Positions 38,082 through 52,461 of a stretch of 64,000 nt of DNA are shown here, piece by piece (the first letter of the stretch is position 1; each line of letters begins with the position of its first letter). The notes beneath the pieces were generated by a model, which did not search any database, was not told where the DNA came from, and saw nothing but the letters and a program-made list of their open reading frames with translations. The position numbers were made by a program, and so were the translations under genes. This DNA is from Eulemur rufifrons (lineage: Eukaryota; Chordata; Mammalia; Primates; Lemuridae), in contig NC_091008.1 of NCBI RefSeq assembly GCF_041146395.1, forward strand, positions 5,717,501 through 5,781,500. Direction: 5' to 3'.

Positions 38082-38394
38082 TTTTTTTGAGGCAGAGTCT
38101 TGCTCTGTTGCCCAGGCTAGAGTGCCGTGGCGTCAGCCTAGCTCACAGCAACCTCAGACTCCTGGGCTCAAGCGATCCTCCTGAGTAGCTGGGACTATGG
38201 GTGAGCACCCACCACGCCTGGCTAATTTTTTCTATTTTTAGTAGTTCCTGGCTAATTCTAATTTTTCCTATTTTTTAGCAGAGACACGGTCTTGCTCTTG
38301 CTCAGGCTGGTCTCGAACTCCTGACCTCGAGCGATCCTCTCTCCTTGGCCTCCCCGAGTGCTAGGATTACAGGCGTGAGCCACTGCATTTGACC
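38082..38394 (-). mobile_element. Alu SINE, diverged with internal deletions
   Basis: Antisense Alu missing the 'tgcctcagcctccc' segment, with a rearranged linker (agtagttcctggctaattct). It is older than the neighbouring copies. Flanked by ttctctttt/ttctctttc, a likely short target duplication. Confidence 0.92.
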
Positions 38395-38616
38395 TTCTCT
38401 TTCTTGGTGAAACTCACAAACCATGGGTCAAATCTGTAGATTCTGTCTCATGCTCTTTACGTGTTTGCCTTCCCTTGAGTCAGGAAGGTGCTGGCGTGAC
38501 ACATCAGTTCAGATACGTAAACTTGACTCATGCTCTAATGTGCTTTGCACAGTATACGAAAGGAAGAACAGTTAACAAGAACGATCAGTGCCTCTTACAA
38601 ATGCTTTAGCAGAAAA
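38395..38616. other. Unique sequence, nothing recognised
   Basis: Short spacer between an Alu and a MIR. Confidence 0.4.
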
Positions 38617-38800
38617 ACCTGGACTTTAAGGTCCACTAGATGTGGATTTAAATCTAACTCCCTGATCTGCAGATGCTCATTTGTGAAATGAAGATGGTAA
38701 GACCTCCCTTTCAGGGCTGTTGTGAAGACACAGTGAAATCATGTGCAAACAGTGCTTAGTGCAGTACTTGGAACAGGGTAGAACTTAAAGGCAACCATTT
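38617..38800 (+). mobile_element. MIR SINE
   Basis: Sense MIR: gatgtggatttaaatctaac, ctcatttgtgaaatgaagat, gggctgttgtgaagacacag, cagtgcttagtgcagtactt. Confidence 0.82.
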
Positions 38801-38913
38801 TTATCATTAAGAAAATGTTTTCCCAAATCACTGAGGAACTCGTAACATCATTAATCGGGGTATAATTTTCTTTTCCTCCCTAAAAACTGTATTCAGTACT
38901 CCTTCATACAAAC

Positions 38914-39011
38914 CTTTTTATTTTTACTTTTGGAAGCAGGGTCTTGCTGAAACCCCTGTCCTCGAGCGATCGGGTAGCTGGGACCACAGGTGCAAACCAC
39001 CATGGCTGGCT
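38914..39011 (-). mobile_element. Relic of an old Alu, internally deleted
   Basis: ggaagcagggtcttgctgaa, gtcctcgagcgatcgggtag, and ctgggaccacaggtgcaaac followed by caccatggctggcta are pieces of an antisense Alu with the middle removed. A younger Alu follows directly. Confidence 0.8.
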
Positions 39012-39023
39012 ACAAGCCCTTTT

Positions 39024-39611
<588 letters not shown>

Positions 39612-40190
39612 TACACTTGGTTCTCACTATTTGTGGTAGTTCCGTTCTACACAGTTTCTAGAAACACCGCGTTAGCAAATACGAAGTCAGTGCTGCTAAG
39701 GGAAAGACCAGTTAGGTTCGTTCAAGCCTCTGATCACAACATTTTCATCACCCAGTTAAGGTATAACCTGTTTTACGCATATGTGTTTCAGCTTAAAGAC
39801 ACCTTATTTAATATATATTGTTGATTCACTGACATTGAACTCACAGCCAACAGCGCTATGACTCGTGCCTGAACAAAGCTTATCCAGCACACATATTTTC
39901 TCTGCAAGGCACATCAAAGATTTCTCGAGCTTAGGAACACTAGAAAGCGCTTCAGTGCTATGCTTGGGGGCCATTTTAGAAGGTGAAATCGCCCAAAAAA
40001 TAAAAGCACAGAAATGCAAAAAAAACATGGCATTGAAGTGATCTCAGAAAGGACACATAATACGAGAACTGAAACCAGAAGGCAGAGTTTTGCCTCATTC
40101 AGCCTCCGCTGGGAACTTAACACATCGGGCGACTCCAACTTTTCACTCTCTGTTTCGGGTCTGTGAGTGCGTGAGAAGGGACCGCAGGTA
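39612..40190 (+). mobile_element. Ancient DNA-transposon relic, family uncertain
   Basis: cactatttgtggtagttccg, ttctacacagtttctagaaa, caccttatttaatatatatt, gttgattcactgacattgaa, and ttgggggccattttagaagg match a recurring mammalian DNA-transposon pattern that I recognise but cannot name with certainty. No transposase remains. Confidence 0.5.
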
Positions 40191-40374
40191 TCAATCTTAG
40201 CGGGCAGGTGACTTCACACACGTGAAATCGAGCTGGGTGTTCTCTGTTCCCTCCAGCTGGCGGATTCCCACTGCCCTGCTGGGAAGTGACCGTGACTCCC
40301 AGACCTGATTCCATGTCCCTGCTCTGCCCTCCCTCCACGCCCAGTGCCCCCCTAGCCACCACGGCAGGTCCCTG
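40191..40374. other. Unique sequence, no gene seen
   Basis: Opposed frames of 96-139 codons on the minus strand cross this area and continue into L2, so they are not genes. Confidence 0.4.
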
Positions 40375-40499
40375 TGCCGATCTGTTTGATGTCCGTCTTC
40401 CCCAAGAGACTGTAAGCCTTGTGGGGCCACCGTTATGTGTGTCTGGTTTGTGACCCACCGCAGTGCCTGGCTCATAGCATCCCTCAAAGAATATTCGTG
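40375..40499 (+). mobile_element. L2 LINE 3' end
   Basis: ccccaagagactgtaagcct, tgtggggccaccgttatgtg, and cgcagtgcctggctcatagc followed by atccctcaaagaatattcg match the sense L2 3' terminus. An Alu inserted just behind it. Confidence 0.78.
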
Positions 40500-40509
40500 A
40501 AAAGAATGA

Positions 40510-40856
<347 letters not shown>

Positions 40857-40971
40857 AAAAGAATGAATTAATAAATTAAATTAATTAATACCTTGAAGAA
40901 TAAAGTCCCATGGGTACAAAACCAAAAATGAGTCTCAACACCAGGAATCAGTCCACATGCACTAAAACAAC

Positions 40972-41165
40972 CCAGGTTTGGGACCAGAGAATAAGAGAGG
41001 TATCTGGGTCACCGCTCTGTGCCTCAGTTTACTCATCTGTAAATCAGGCATACCGGAAAAGCCCACGTTAGAGGGCTGTTGTGAGTATTAAGGTAGTCAG
41101 TGTAAATAAAGGACTTAGAATAGGATCCGGGATGTGTTGGCATTGTATATGATTAATATTATTAT
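40972..41165 (+). mobile_element. MIR SINE
   Basis: Sense MIR: tgtgcctcagtttactcatc, gagggctgttgtgagtatta, acttagaataggatccggga. Confidence 0.82.
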
Positions 41166-43539
41166 TCACTTTGGGCATTTTTCCTGGGTAGGGTACCCCA
41201 GGCCACAGGGCGAATGTGGGGGCCGTCTACGGAGGCTAGCACGTGCTGGGGGGCACATCTGTGGGCTGGTGATGCCCAGTGTCCCACCCTGGAGGAACAC
41301 AGAGCAGGAACGGGCTGAGGCAGCTGCTACTCCCTGAAGTTTCCCGTTATCTACAACTTGGTACGGAGGAGAAAGTTACAACCCTGCTCAGATGCGCATA
41401 CACCATTGCTGCTGTGTTTTCAGCCCATCTGCAGAGCTGGGCCAAATGAGAATTCCGTCTTTATCCTCCCAGGTCCCCAAGAATAACACATCAAAGAGCG
41501 TGTTTGCATCCCTGCAACAGATAACAGCATTGCCATAAGCTTCAGGGTCCACGCGTGCTACAGATAGAATGAATTAATAATCTCACATATTTATAAAATA
41601 TGAATTAACCCAAGACATATAGAACTCCAAGTAAAAAATCCCTGCTTTTTTCAAACGGAGCAGAGAAAGACACTTGGATAAATGAAAGTCTAGTAAATTG
41701 GCATGATATGGCGTCACCCAATTGGCATTTAGCACGTGGAATAAATCACTCCTCTCTGACATCTGGGTGCATGGGGCTACCTCGGGGCTGGGGGGTGGGG
41801 AATCCAACAACTGACTTTTTAAATCACATTTGGTGAGTTGGCTATTTTTTTTTTTAACAATAGAAAGCAAAGTAAAAATGATCAGTGAGGATTCTGGAGG
41901 CTCTAGTGCATTTATAGAAGCCCAGTAAATTACTCACAAAAACCATGAAGCATTTATTGTCTTCTTTGTGTATAATACACCACGTCTGTGTGCAGCTTTG
42001 CTGCTTTGATGGTAAACAGCTCTTCTCTCTGAAACCCTGCCTCTGTGGCCCCGCTCTGTATCGAGAGAGGTTCCCTAATAACTGAACTGGTTTTCCCGGA
42101 AGACGGAAAAGAAAGCAGGGCAAGAAATGTATTAGACATCTTTCTTTTCCATAGTGGTGTCATGTTAATTTACACTCGTATTCAAAGATGTAAAGTTGCA
42201 TACACTAGCTTTGAAGAAAAGTGGTAAAAAAATGTAAAACAGTAGCCTATATTAAACATATCAAGGCAAAGAAAAAAAATTGTTAGTTTATTCTACGAGG
42301 ACACAATACACTAAAAATCAACCGTTTCTATTCTGATGTCCCTGATCCTGAAACAGAACAGTTTTCATATCTGCAAGAATGCTGTAGGCATGTGGATTAT
42401 TTATTGCTGGGTTTGGGGATTATTTTATTGTTGAGTAGGCTTGAGGGAGACTATGCATTATCTATAAGATATTTCCAAACATTTTTAAGAACACCATCGT
42501 TAGAAAGGAAAGCAACTCTGGAATGTGAGGTTTCTATTTTGCCCGTAAAGAATTTTCCATTCAGAACCTAAAATAATACTATAGCTTTAATTTTTTTTTT
42601 TTTGTATATCTATCTATCTGCATATATAGATACATAGAGTGTAGGATTTTGGACCATGACGGAAAAAAATAAGATTTCAAAGAGAAGAAATCATTAGCAT
42701 CACCCCCAGGTAAAGAAATACGTGAGCCGGCATGGAAGGCCTTTATATGTAAAGCCAAGAACACTTATTTCCATATTGCAAAATGTGTCAAGTTTTGCAG
42801 AGATAATAGCGTTGACTGAAGAATGTTAATTACAGTAAAGCTCCCAGAAATACCCTGAGCTAGAATCTTCTCCCTCTAGCTCGGGAGGGTCACCTTTGCC
42901 CTCCTCTCCTAATCTCTGGCCTTTTCCAAATGCTCCCAGGGGAAACTAGAAAATTTCCCTTTGGCAGCAGAGGCTGGAAGTGGCATCTAGAAGGACCCAG
43001 AATTTCCTTTAGCAGAAGCTCTCTAAGGGCCCTCACCCAGCCGCAGCCACGGGACAGACAGCAGGAGATTTGCCCAGAATCAGGTCTGCGAGCTCCGCCC
43101 AGCCGGGGCCACCCAGCCTCTTGGCAAGGTGTCACTGAGCTACAGCCACACGCAGAGCCACCTGAGCGAAGGGAAGCCATTCCTCCTGGTCCACATTCCT
43201 CCACTCTTCATGTGCCTCTGAGCCAATCCCACCCTCCCCAGCAGCCAGCACGCCCGGGAAACTGCACAGAATAAAACAGCACCGCTGGGAAGGAGCAGAG
43301 GTTGGAGCAGCCTGTGGTCTCTGTGCTTAACCAGAACCCCCGTCATCCAAACTTTCTCCTAAACCTGTTTGTTCACAGCGTAAAAATTACATTGCTGCTT
43401 TCCAAGCTCTTGTCCTGGGGGACGTGTGAGGCATAAAGGTTATTCGAGAAGAGGGATGATGAGAGATGGCCCAGTGCATACAAAATATACCTTGCATTAG
43501 AAGTTTCTGGTGTACTACGGGCTCTGCAGAAATCATCTC
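41166..43539. other. 2.4 kb repeat-poor unique stretch, no gene seen
   Basis: AT-rich to 42,800, then GC-moderate to 43,350. Contains a short (tatc)n near 42,607-42,620 and a T13 run near 42,591-42,603. Opposed frames of about 104-114 codons at 42,890-43,274 lack features. Parts of 41,580-42,570 may be conserved non-coding DNA, but evidence is thin. Confidence 0.45.
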
Positions 43540-43660
43540 TGGAAGTTTCTATCATTGTTCCATTGCACAGAGGACAAAACTGAGGCTCGGAGACATTAAG
43601 TAACCTGCCCGAGATTACATAGCTAGTAAGTATCTGAGCTAGGATTTGAACCCAGATTTT
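43540..43660 (-). mobile_element. MIR SINE, part split by an Alu
   Basis: ttgcacagaggacaaaactg, aggctcggagacattaagta, acctgcccgagattacatag, and gatttgaacccagatttt. The element resumes at 44,011 beyond the Alu. Confidence 0.9.
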
Positions 43661-44056
<396 letters not shown>

Positions 44057-44476
44057 TTGGTAGATTAGACAAACACAGACAGAATGGGAAAGAACTCATT
44101 TATTGATTTAACAAGCAATAGTTTCATCGAAATATGTATGTCCAGCTTATCAATAGCATTGGGATGTGAGGCATTGCAAAGGCAATAAAAAATGTTGATT
44201 TGTCATGAACACATATGCACACGTGTAGGTTCAATGAATGCAACAGGGCAAACACAGGAAGGCACGTGTCGGGCAGAAAAGCTGTATCACGTGATCAAAT
44301 GATCTGATTCTGTGGTCAGAAGGGGTTTCCGCCAGCCTCGTGGACAAGGGCCTTTAGGGTTAACCCCAGAGACTGCAAAGAGTACGTTGCCGTTTCCCCG
44401 TGTGGGCTCATCGGAGCACACCGCTGCTGAAAACAACGTGGAATCCCGATTGGATCCTGGAACAGAAAAAAGACAC
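44057..44476. other. Unique sequence, nothing recognised
   Basis: No gene or repeat seen. Contains cacgtgtcgg and tatcacgtgatcaaatgatc words near 44,260-44,305. Confidence 0.4.
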
Positions 44477-44530
44477 GAACGGAAAAACTAACGTGAACGG
44501 AAAAACTAACGTGAACGGAAAAACTAACGT
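44477..44530 (+). repeat. 18 bp tandem repeat, three perfect copies
   Basis: gaacggaaaaactaacgt at 44,477-44,494, 44,495-44,512 and 44,513-44,530, identical. Each unit holds two CpGs. Confidence 0.98.
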
Positions 44531-44554
44531 GACCTGAATAAAGTCTAGAGTTTA

Positions 44555-44748
44555 GTTCCTAGTGATGCACCCACAGTGATGTCTCGGCTTTGACAAACAC
44601 ACCGTAGTTATGTAAAATATTAACAGCGGGGCAAATCCGGTGAAGGGAACACAGGAACCCTGTACTGTCTTTAGAACTTTTCTGTAAAGCTAAAATTATC
44701 CCAAAATAAAATATTTCATTTTAAAAGTTAAGTAAAATTTGAATGTAA
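44555..44748 (+). mobile_element. L1M LINE 3' end
   Basis: accgtagttatgtaaaatat, tgaagggaacacaggaaccc, and tttctgtaaagctaaaatta followed by tcccaaaataaaat are the sense L1M 3' terminus. Confidence 0.75.
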
Positions 44749-44763
44749 AAATAATAGGGAGAG

Positions 44764-45109
44764 ACCGGGCGTGGTGGTTCATGCCTGTAATTCTAGCACT
44801 CTGGGGAGGCCGAGGCGGGTGGATCGTTTGAGGTCAGGAGTTCAAGACCAGCCTGAGCAAGAGCGAGACCCCGTCTCTACTAAAAATAGAAATGATCTGG
44901 ACAACTAAAAATATATATAGAAAAATTAGCCGGGCATGGTGGCGCATGCCTGTAGTCCCAGCTACTCGGGAGGCTGAGGCAGGAGGATCGCTTGAGCCCA
45001 GGAGTCTGAGGTTGCTGTGAGCGAGGCTGACGCCACGGCACTCTAGCCCGGGCAACAGAGTGAGACTCTGTCACAAAAAAAAAATAAAATAAAACAAACA
45101 AACAAACAG
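44764..45109 (+). mobile_element. Alu SINE, strepsirrhine type
   Basis: accgggcgtggtggttcatg through the right arm, with an (aaac)n-bearing tail at 45,093-45,108 followed by a GA-rich stretch to about 45,145. Confidence 0.95.
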
Positions 45110-45454
45110 GAGAGAGGGTGAGAGAGAGAGAAAGTGAGAGTGAGCACAATTTTAGAGGCCAGGAAGTCATCTTGCTGGTCTCTCGTATCTGCAGAGGAAA
45201 ACCATGCAGGATGATTTTGCAAATGTTTTAAATGTTCTTATATGTTACTAATATGGTATAAGATCATTGACTGTGTATATTTCAGTAAATAGAAAAACGA
45301 TTCTCAAAGATTAGAAATATACATCAGTTAGGCTGAAATCTTGATTTGCCGGAGTAACTAAGTCTCCAGCGAGCTTTTATCCTCCTGTGAGTACTTCATT
45401 AGGACGGATTCTCTTTGTGGGATGGGCATTAAAAGAATCTGCCGCTAGACACAA
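45110..45454. other. Unique sequence, nothing recognised
   Basis: GA-rich at first, then AT-rich without repeat or coding signal. Confidence 0.4.
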
Positions 45455-47035
45455 AAGAAGAATGAAAAAAAGGTAGCAAAAAATACCATGTTCTTAAATA
45501 AAGACTTATCCCAACATGTCAGGTTTCCTATATCAATCGGTAAATTTAACATGTTTCCAACAAAAAAGCGAACAGTATTTTTGTATTGGAACTAGACAAG
45601 CTGATTTCACCATCTACAAGTAAAGCAAAAAAAAAAAAAGCCATGAAAATTCAGAAAATTAGTACCAATAGGAGGGAGAAAGCTCTGTCTGACTTTAAAA
45701 TACATAATAAAAATATAGTTTTTAAAACAAAATGGTACCGGTGAGTGACTAAACAAACTCACCCATGGAATAAAACAGAATGTCCAGAAATAGACCTAAA
45801 TTTGTGAGTCAATTTAATATATAATACTAATTTCTTAAAACATTAATGGAAAGATGTTTTATTCAATAAATGGTATTGAGGCAAGCAGATGGCGATAAGG
45901 AAAATATCACTAAAGCTGCTTTTTTACATCATAAATTCCACTAAAATAAATTCCAGATGTTTTAAATATGAATTCATAGACAAAGCACATAAAAAAAATG
46001 GAAGTCTTTTTAAAAATAATCTATTTTGGGAAAATCCTCTTTAAGTATAATATAAAACCCTTAAGTCATAAAAGATAAGAAACGGATATCTATGTAAAAG
46101 CTTTCTGCCTGGAGGGGAAAAAAAACCTAAACAAAGTAAAATACATACAGCAAGCTGGTAAATATGTTTGTAATTCATATCCCTGAAAAAAAATACTAAT
46201 GTTATTAATATATAAAGAGCTGTGGAAAATCAATAAGAAAAAATATAACAACCCAATAGAAAAATGAGCAAAGGATATAAACATAGTTTGCAGAATAGGA
46301 AATACAAATCTTTCTTTAAACTTTTGCAAAGGTGGTCATCTTTACTTATGTAAGTACACATTAAAGTACTCAGGGAGGCAGCAAATTCACCTTCCAGCCT
46401 GGCAAAGATGCAGAAGTTTGAGATCACACTGTGTTATCAAGAGTGTGAGGAAACACGTACTCCCATATATGGGTAGTGGGAGTACAGATTGGTACGATCT
46501 TTATGGAAAGCAATTTGGCGATCAAATTTCAATCAGAACCACAAATGCTCATAGCTTTTGACCTATCAATCCCTCTAATTATTTACCCTCCAGATACATA
46601 ATTGCCAAATCACACGCGCACAAGAATATTAATTGCCACATTGTAGGTTCTAGCAAAAGATTCGAAACTACCTCAGTATCCATCAACAGAGGGCAGGTTG
46701 AATAAACTAGGGAACGTCTGGAATATTATGCCACAGGCAAAAAGAAGGAAGCAACTCTACAGGGACTGAGAGGGAAAGGCTTCTGCAATATATTAAGTTA
46801 AAAAGGCAAACCATGAATCAATGAATGGATGGCGTGCTGTCATTTGGGGCGTGTGTGTGCGCGCGCGTGTGTGTGTGTGCGTGTGTGTGTGTGTGTGTAG
46901 AAATGGATATAAAATCTGTGCAGGGGAACAGTATGGTTAGGGGGTCGGAGGAGGCTTGGTGATGGGATTTTGTAGGTTTTCTCTTTTGCCTAATTTTTTT
47001 TAATAATACAATCAATTCCATTTTTAAATAAGGAA
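45455..47035 (+). mobile_element. L1M LINE: ORF2 end and 3' UTR
   Basis: Sense L1M of about 1.6 kb. 45,720-45,860 (aaaatggtaccggtgagtga, gtccagaaatagacctaaat) and 46,240-46,285 (aaatgagcaaaggatataaa) lie in ORF2; 46,480-46,830 is the 3' UTR (gtacagattggtacgatctt, agcaatttggcgatcaaat). A GT-rich microsatellite at 46,850-46,899 is embedded. No frame is left intact; the element is old. Confidence 0.85.
46850..46899. repeat. (GT)n/(GC)n alternating purine-pyrimidine repeat
   Basis: About 50 bp of strict purine-pyrimidine alternation (gtgtgtgtgcgcgcgcgtgt and so on). Its complement gives the Thr-His run in an antisense open frame. Confidence 0.97.
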
Positions 47036-48739
47036 AACCAACACAGTTAATTTTTTTAAGGAACTCAATCAAAGGCTCCATAACTACCCAAATTCTTTTC
47101 TGAAAAGAGAAGAAAGGGAAAACAAATAAAGCCACCTGGCTCTTTGGGCCCCTCTCCCGGGTCCTGGGCAGTCTCCGCAGTCTCGTCTTCTCCCCAGGAA
47201 AACAATGTCCTGTTAAACCCTCAAAGCCTCCCAGCTCAGTTGTTAAGGTAATTGTGTTTACTCTTTTCCAAACAGAGTAATTTGAATCAGAAAAGTAAAT
47301 GTGCTCCGTCTTCAGGTTCTTTGATGTCATCTTCCTCCTTGCCCTGCGTGTGTGACACCCGCCCACGGCTCTGCCGCCCAGAGCATGACACACGGATTCT
47401 CTGGGCATTGCCATAGCTACACCATTCTGCTTGTGATAATGATGTAAACCAAATAAAACATAAGGAAAATCGAATTTGAAATAAAACAATAGGCCCTGAA
47501 AAATACGAGCTGTGTGGGTTTTTTTTTGTTTGTTTGTTTGTTTTTTTCTCTTCCCTTTGAACACTCCAGGCTGATGATGAAACTTTGGAGTATTTTAAAA
47601 TTTCAGAACAATTTTTAGTGTGGTAGAGCCCCGGAGACAAGACGATTTTCCTTCCTGAAAATAACGTCTGATCAAGGCGAATGGTATGTTCGAGACATCA
47701 AGAGCCGGTGTCTGTGCCTCCTGAGCCTGTCGGATGATTTTCCCTCTAGACGACTCTCGTTAAACATCACATCGGCTCTAACTGTGATTTTAGGATTTTA
47801 GGTTCTTAAGACTCCGAGGCTGGGGGTGGTTTAGTCATCCAGCCCAGATCTATGCAGGGAAAGGACTGAGCAGTTCCTGCTGCATTAGATGAACTCTCTG
47901 AGTCATCCAGATAAAATCCTCTAGTCTGTAGGACACCTACTGTCCCCACCGCCCAAACCACCCCATGGTCACCCCCTGGTCGCCCTGTGACGTCCTGGGT
48001 CTACTCACCTGGACCTTTAGCTTCTTTTTATTGTTTCCCCCTTTTTTAAAACACTCCTTTGCCCTCTTTCTTTTTTTTTTTTTTTTTTTTGGTGACAACA
48101 AATTTGGGGTTGGAAGTTATTTTAAAAACAAGACAAAATTAGGGAAAGATTCAAAAGCAAGCTGCTAGAATATCCTTTGCTCATTTACCACCGGGAGGTT
48201 GAACTTCTATGATGGCATTTAAATCCTCAAGGTTTTTTTTTTTTTTTTTCCATGACTCTATGTACTTGCCATAAAAACATTCCTTTAGACTTTAGAAATT
48301 CTAAATAAAACAAGAACAAAAGAGTGTTCCTTCTTTTCAGCTCTCCACCCAAATGTTACCATTGTAAATCAAGGTAGCAAAGTAAAATTAACTCCTGGCA
48401 TTTTAAATGTTTGCTGTCCCAGATATTTATTCCTTCCCGCTCCCCCAAATTTGTTTCATACAAAACAATGCTCATAAAAACAATAAATACTCATTCTTTG
48501 TCTGCTAAAAAATTTTAGATCAAAGTGCCTATGTGGCCCAAATCCTGAATACTAAAAAATAACGCTGTTCGTTCGGCAGGAAGACTTCGAGGCCCCAGTA
48601 GCAACCTGACCAAGTTTGGTTTCCAATTATCTCTAAGCACCGGCGGTGCTATGTGTATATACAATAATATGATACGATCCACTCCATATTTGCATAATAC
48701 AATTGCAACAGGAGTTTCATTTACCCCTTAAATGCGGGC
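47036..48739. other. Unique sequence with poly-T tracts, no supported gene
   Basis: The longest open frame of the window (46,818-47,564 minus, 248 codons) starts here and runs on through the antisense L1M end and the GT repeat. It shows no domain and ends in simple sequence, so I do not call it a gene. T tracts lie at 47,520-47,548, about 48,071-48,090 and about 48,233-48,250. Confidence 0.5.
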
Positions 48740-48912
48740 TGTGCCAGAATGGGATGCATTTTGGCATCAGACACACCGTGCAACCCTCTTATGGCTACAA
48801 TTCAGTTTTGTCTTGGGCAAGAGGAAGACGGTATGCCTACGTCCCGGGGTTGCTATGACGACTGGGTGCAATAATGTATCATCCATCATGCTGGCCCATA
48901 GTGGGTCTGCCC
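48740..48912 (+). mobile_element. MIR SINE
   Basis: Sense MIR, diverged: ttttggcatcagacacaccg, tcagttttgtcttgggcaag, ggttgctatgacgactgggt, catgctggcccatagtgggt. Confidence 0.7.
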
Positions 48913-48959
48913 AGCGTTGCACATGCCATAGTAGGTTGTTTTTGTGTTTATATTGACAT

Positions 48960-49095
48960 ATTGGCCTCCAACTACTAAAACGTCAGTTCCTCTGGGGAGG
49001 AACTAGGACTCCTCTCTCTCTGCAGCCTTGGAGTGCGTTCCATGCACATTGTAAAAACCTGACTTAAGCAAATACTGATTTTTTTTCATTCTTTC
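48960..49095 (+). mobile_element. L2 LINE 3' end
   Basis: aaaacgtcagttcctctggg, gaggaactaggactcctctc, and taagcaaatactgatttttt match the sense L2 3' terminus. Confidence 0.62.
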
Positions 49096-49352
49096 CTTGG
49101 GCTCAAAAGTGCTCCTATGTCCCCGACCCACGCTCCCTGGCGAGAGGGGCCTAGAGCCTCCCCTCCCCTGTTCCCCTGCCACGTTCTTACCTCTCCTGAA
49201 CGTTTATAGGAGCTGTGAGAACCTCTGCTCCCCGAATCCCGAGCCCTGAACCGGGCCGGGTTGGCACGAACCGTCGGTACCCTTGGCAACCCTGGCCTGG
49301 CCGGGCCTCACCGTCTTCCACTAGCTGTGCTTCCCTTGGGGACACGCCCCCA
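49096..49352. other. GC- and CpG-moderate unique sequence
   Basis: gaaccgggccgggttggcac, gaaccgtcggtacccttggc. Slightly CpG-enriched, but no gene is supported. Confidence 0.4.
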
Positions 49353-49410
49353 CCACGCACACACACGTGCACACACACACATGCACACACACACACACAC
49401 ACACACACAA
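49353..49410. repeat. (CA)n microsatellite
   Basis: About 58 bp of ca units interrupted by cacgtg and catg. Open frames crossing it read Thr-His runs and are artefacts. Confidence 0.97.
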
Positions 49411-50820
49411 CTCCCAGGCTCAGAGTGCCAGGAAGCCGGAGCTTTCCACCCAGACCTGCAGACCGCGGCTCTCACACCTTCCTGCTGGCTTGACTTCCTC
49501 TGCCCAGAGGGTAAGGACAGCTCTGTGCTTCCCCGAGGTGCAATCCCCACCCCAGGACCTTTGCCTGTGCTTTGTTCAGGGACAGAGTTGTCGTCCCTGG
49601 GGACGTGCTCTTGGGTAATGAACTTGGCAAACGACTTCAAAACGAAGCCTGACAATCTGCTCCGGGGCGGGTTCTCCCCGGGTGGGTGTGAGCTGCCCAC
49701 CTTTGCAAACTCTTCTGTGGTCCTTTACCTGGGCGTGTCTTTCAGAGCGTACTCGGAGAGATGGCTGAGGTTAATTCCACAGTCCAGGTTGACACCACTG
49801 TCCCGCTAACTTACTCAGAGACACGTGTGTAAGGATGGATCAGGGGGCTGCCCGTGCCAGGGACTGCAAGGGACACAAGCGTAGACTCAGTCCGTGTCTT
49901 CAGTGTCCTCGCTCAGAGGCAGCGCAGGACACAGGTTCCAGATGGCAGCTCAGCCGCAAGCCACCTGCATGACATTGACTCGAGCGAAAACGAGCTTTGC
50001 TCTGCGTGGTCATCGGGACCGGAGCCGCAGGGCAGCGGGTTGGGTGGGTAGTTTGCAGATGTTATCGGGAAAGAACAGGAAGGAAATGTGACACTGTCAC
50101 CAACTGCCACTTCAAGGTGTTGCGCCCATAGGTGACTGGTATTTCCTTCTGCTCCTAGGAAAGAGCTCGGGGGTGAGGGAGAAAGGAGCAGGTGAGCTAT
50201 TCCAAACGGAAACAGTTTTCAGTGATACAGGTGAAGCAAGTTGATCCGACCTGCTCCAGCATTTAAAGTAAAAAGATAGCAGCTTTATGGGGAACATGGC
50301 ATGAGATGACACGGCCCCTGTGTGTCACTGCTTGCTGTCCCCCAAGGGCCCCCTCGGAGCACGGCGTGACACTCTCTCATCCTCCCAACGATCCCACAGA
50401 GCCGTGTCTGACTCATCATGCCCCAAAATTATACCCAGAAGGTCCCCCCGACAAACTGTAAACGCAACCTCATTAACATGAGCCAAAACCAGATGTCATC
50501 TTGATTCCTTCCCTCCTGTCCTGCACGCGCCATGAGGAGCCACACGGGGGGCTGGTCCCCAAACTTCAGCCATTTGAGTCTGTGATTTTCTCCAAAACCC
50601 TTCACCACCGGTCCTGTTATTCGATCAGCATTCTATTTAAACCAGCTATTTCAAAGGGTATCACAACAGCAAATAGAAAATCACTGTCACAAGAAATAGA
50701 AGACAATGAAAAAATAAATATAATGAAGACAAAAAAAAAAATACACCCCTGAGTCATTCCAGCAAGATGCTCCCAGCACCCCAAGGTTTGTAGCGTGAGG
50801 CCTGATCTAGCTCTCTGGTC
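49411..50820. other. Unique sequence, no gene seen
   Basis: Frames of up to 182 codons (49,261-49,809 plus) cross the CA microsatellite and lack domains. No repeat family recognised. Confidence 0.45.
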
Positions 50821-50833
50821 AAAAGGGAAATAA

Positions 50834-51171
50834 GGCCGGGCGCGGTGGCTCACGCCTGTAATCCTAGCACTCTGGGAGGCCGAGGCGGGTGGATCGTTTG
50901 AGCTCAGGAGTTCGAGACCAGCCTGAGCAAGAGTGAGACCCCATCTCTACTAAAAATAGAAAGAAATTATATGGACAGCTAAAATATATATAGAAAAAAT
51001 TAGCCGGGCATGGTGGCGCATGCCTGTAGTCCCAGCTACTCGGGAGGCTGAGACAGGAGGATCGCTTGAGCTCAGGAGTTTGAGGTTGCTGTGAGCTAGG
51101 CTGACGCCACAGCACTCACTCTAGCCTGGGCAACAGAGTGAGACTCTGTCTCAAAAAAAAAAAAAAAAAAA
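50834..51171 (+). mobile_element. Full-length Alu SINE, strepsirrhine type
   Basis: ggccgggcgcggtggctcac to an A tail, with a perfect 13 bp duplication aaaagggaaataa at 50,821-50,833 and 51,172-51,184. Confidence 0.98.
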
Positions 51172-51184
51172 AAAAGGGAAATAA

Positions 51185-52258
<1,074 letters not shown>

Positions 52259-52461
52259 TAATTTTGGTCTCTTTTAAAAAGAATTTTTACCCTTATAAAA
52301 AGACCATCAAATTCCTTCAATTGACAGCTCCCTTGACTTGTTTAAAATACGATTTATTATTTACAAATATCAAACTACACCCATTTTGGGAATCACTACT
52401 ATAACAGAGGATAGAGTAGCTATTAAATAGGTACAATAGGCTACCATACTTATATGTATTA
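52259..52461. other. AT-rich spacer, nothing recognised
   Basis: Short AT-rich stretch between an Alu and an L2. Confidence 0.4.

Noticed and set aside
49261..49809. 182-codon plus-strand open frame
   Set aside because: It crosses the CA microsatellite (Thr-His run), overlaps frames in other phases and on the opposite strand, and has no domain.
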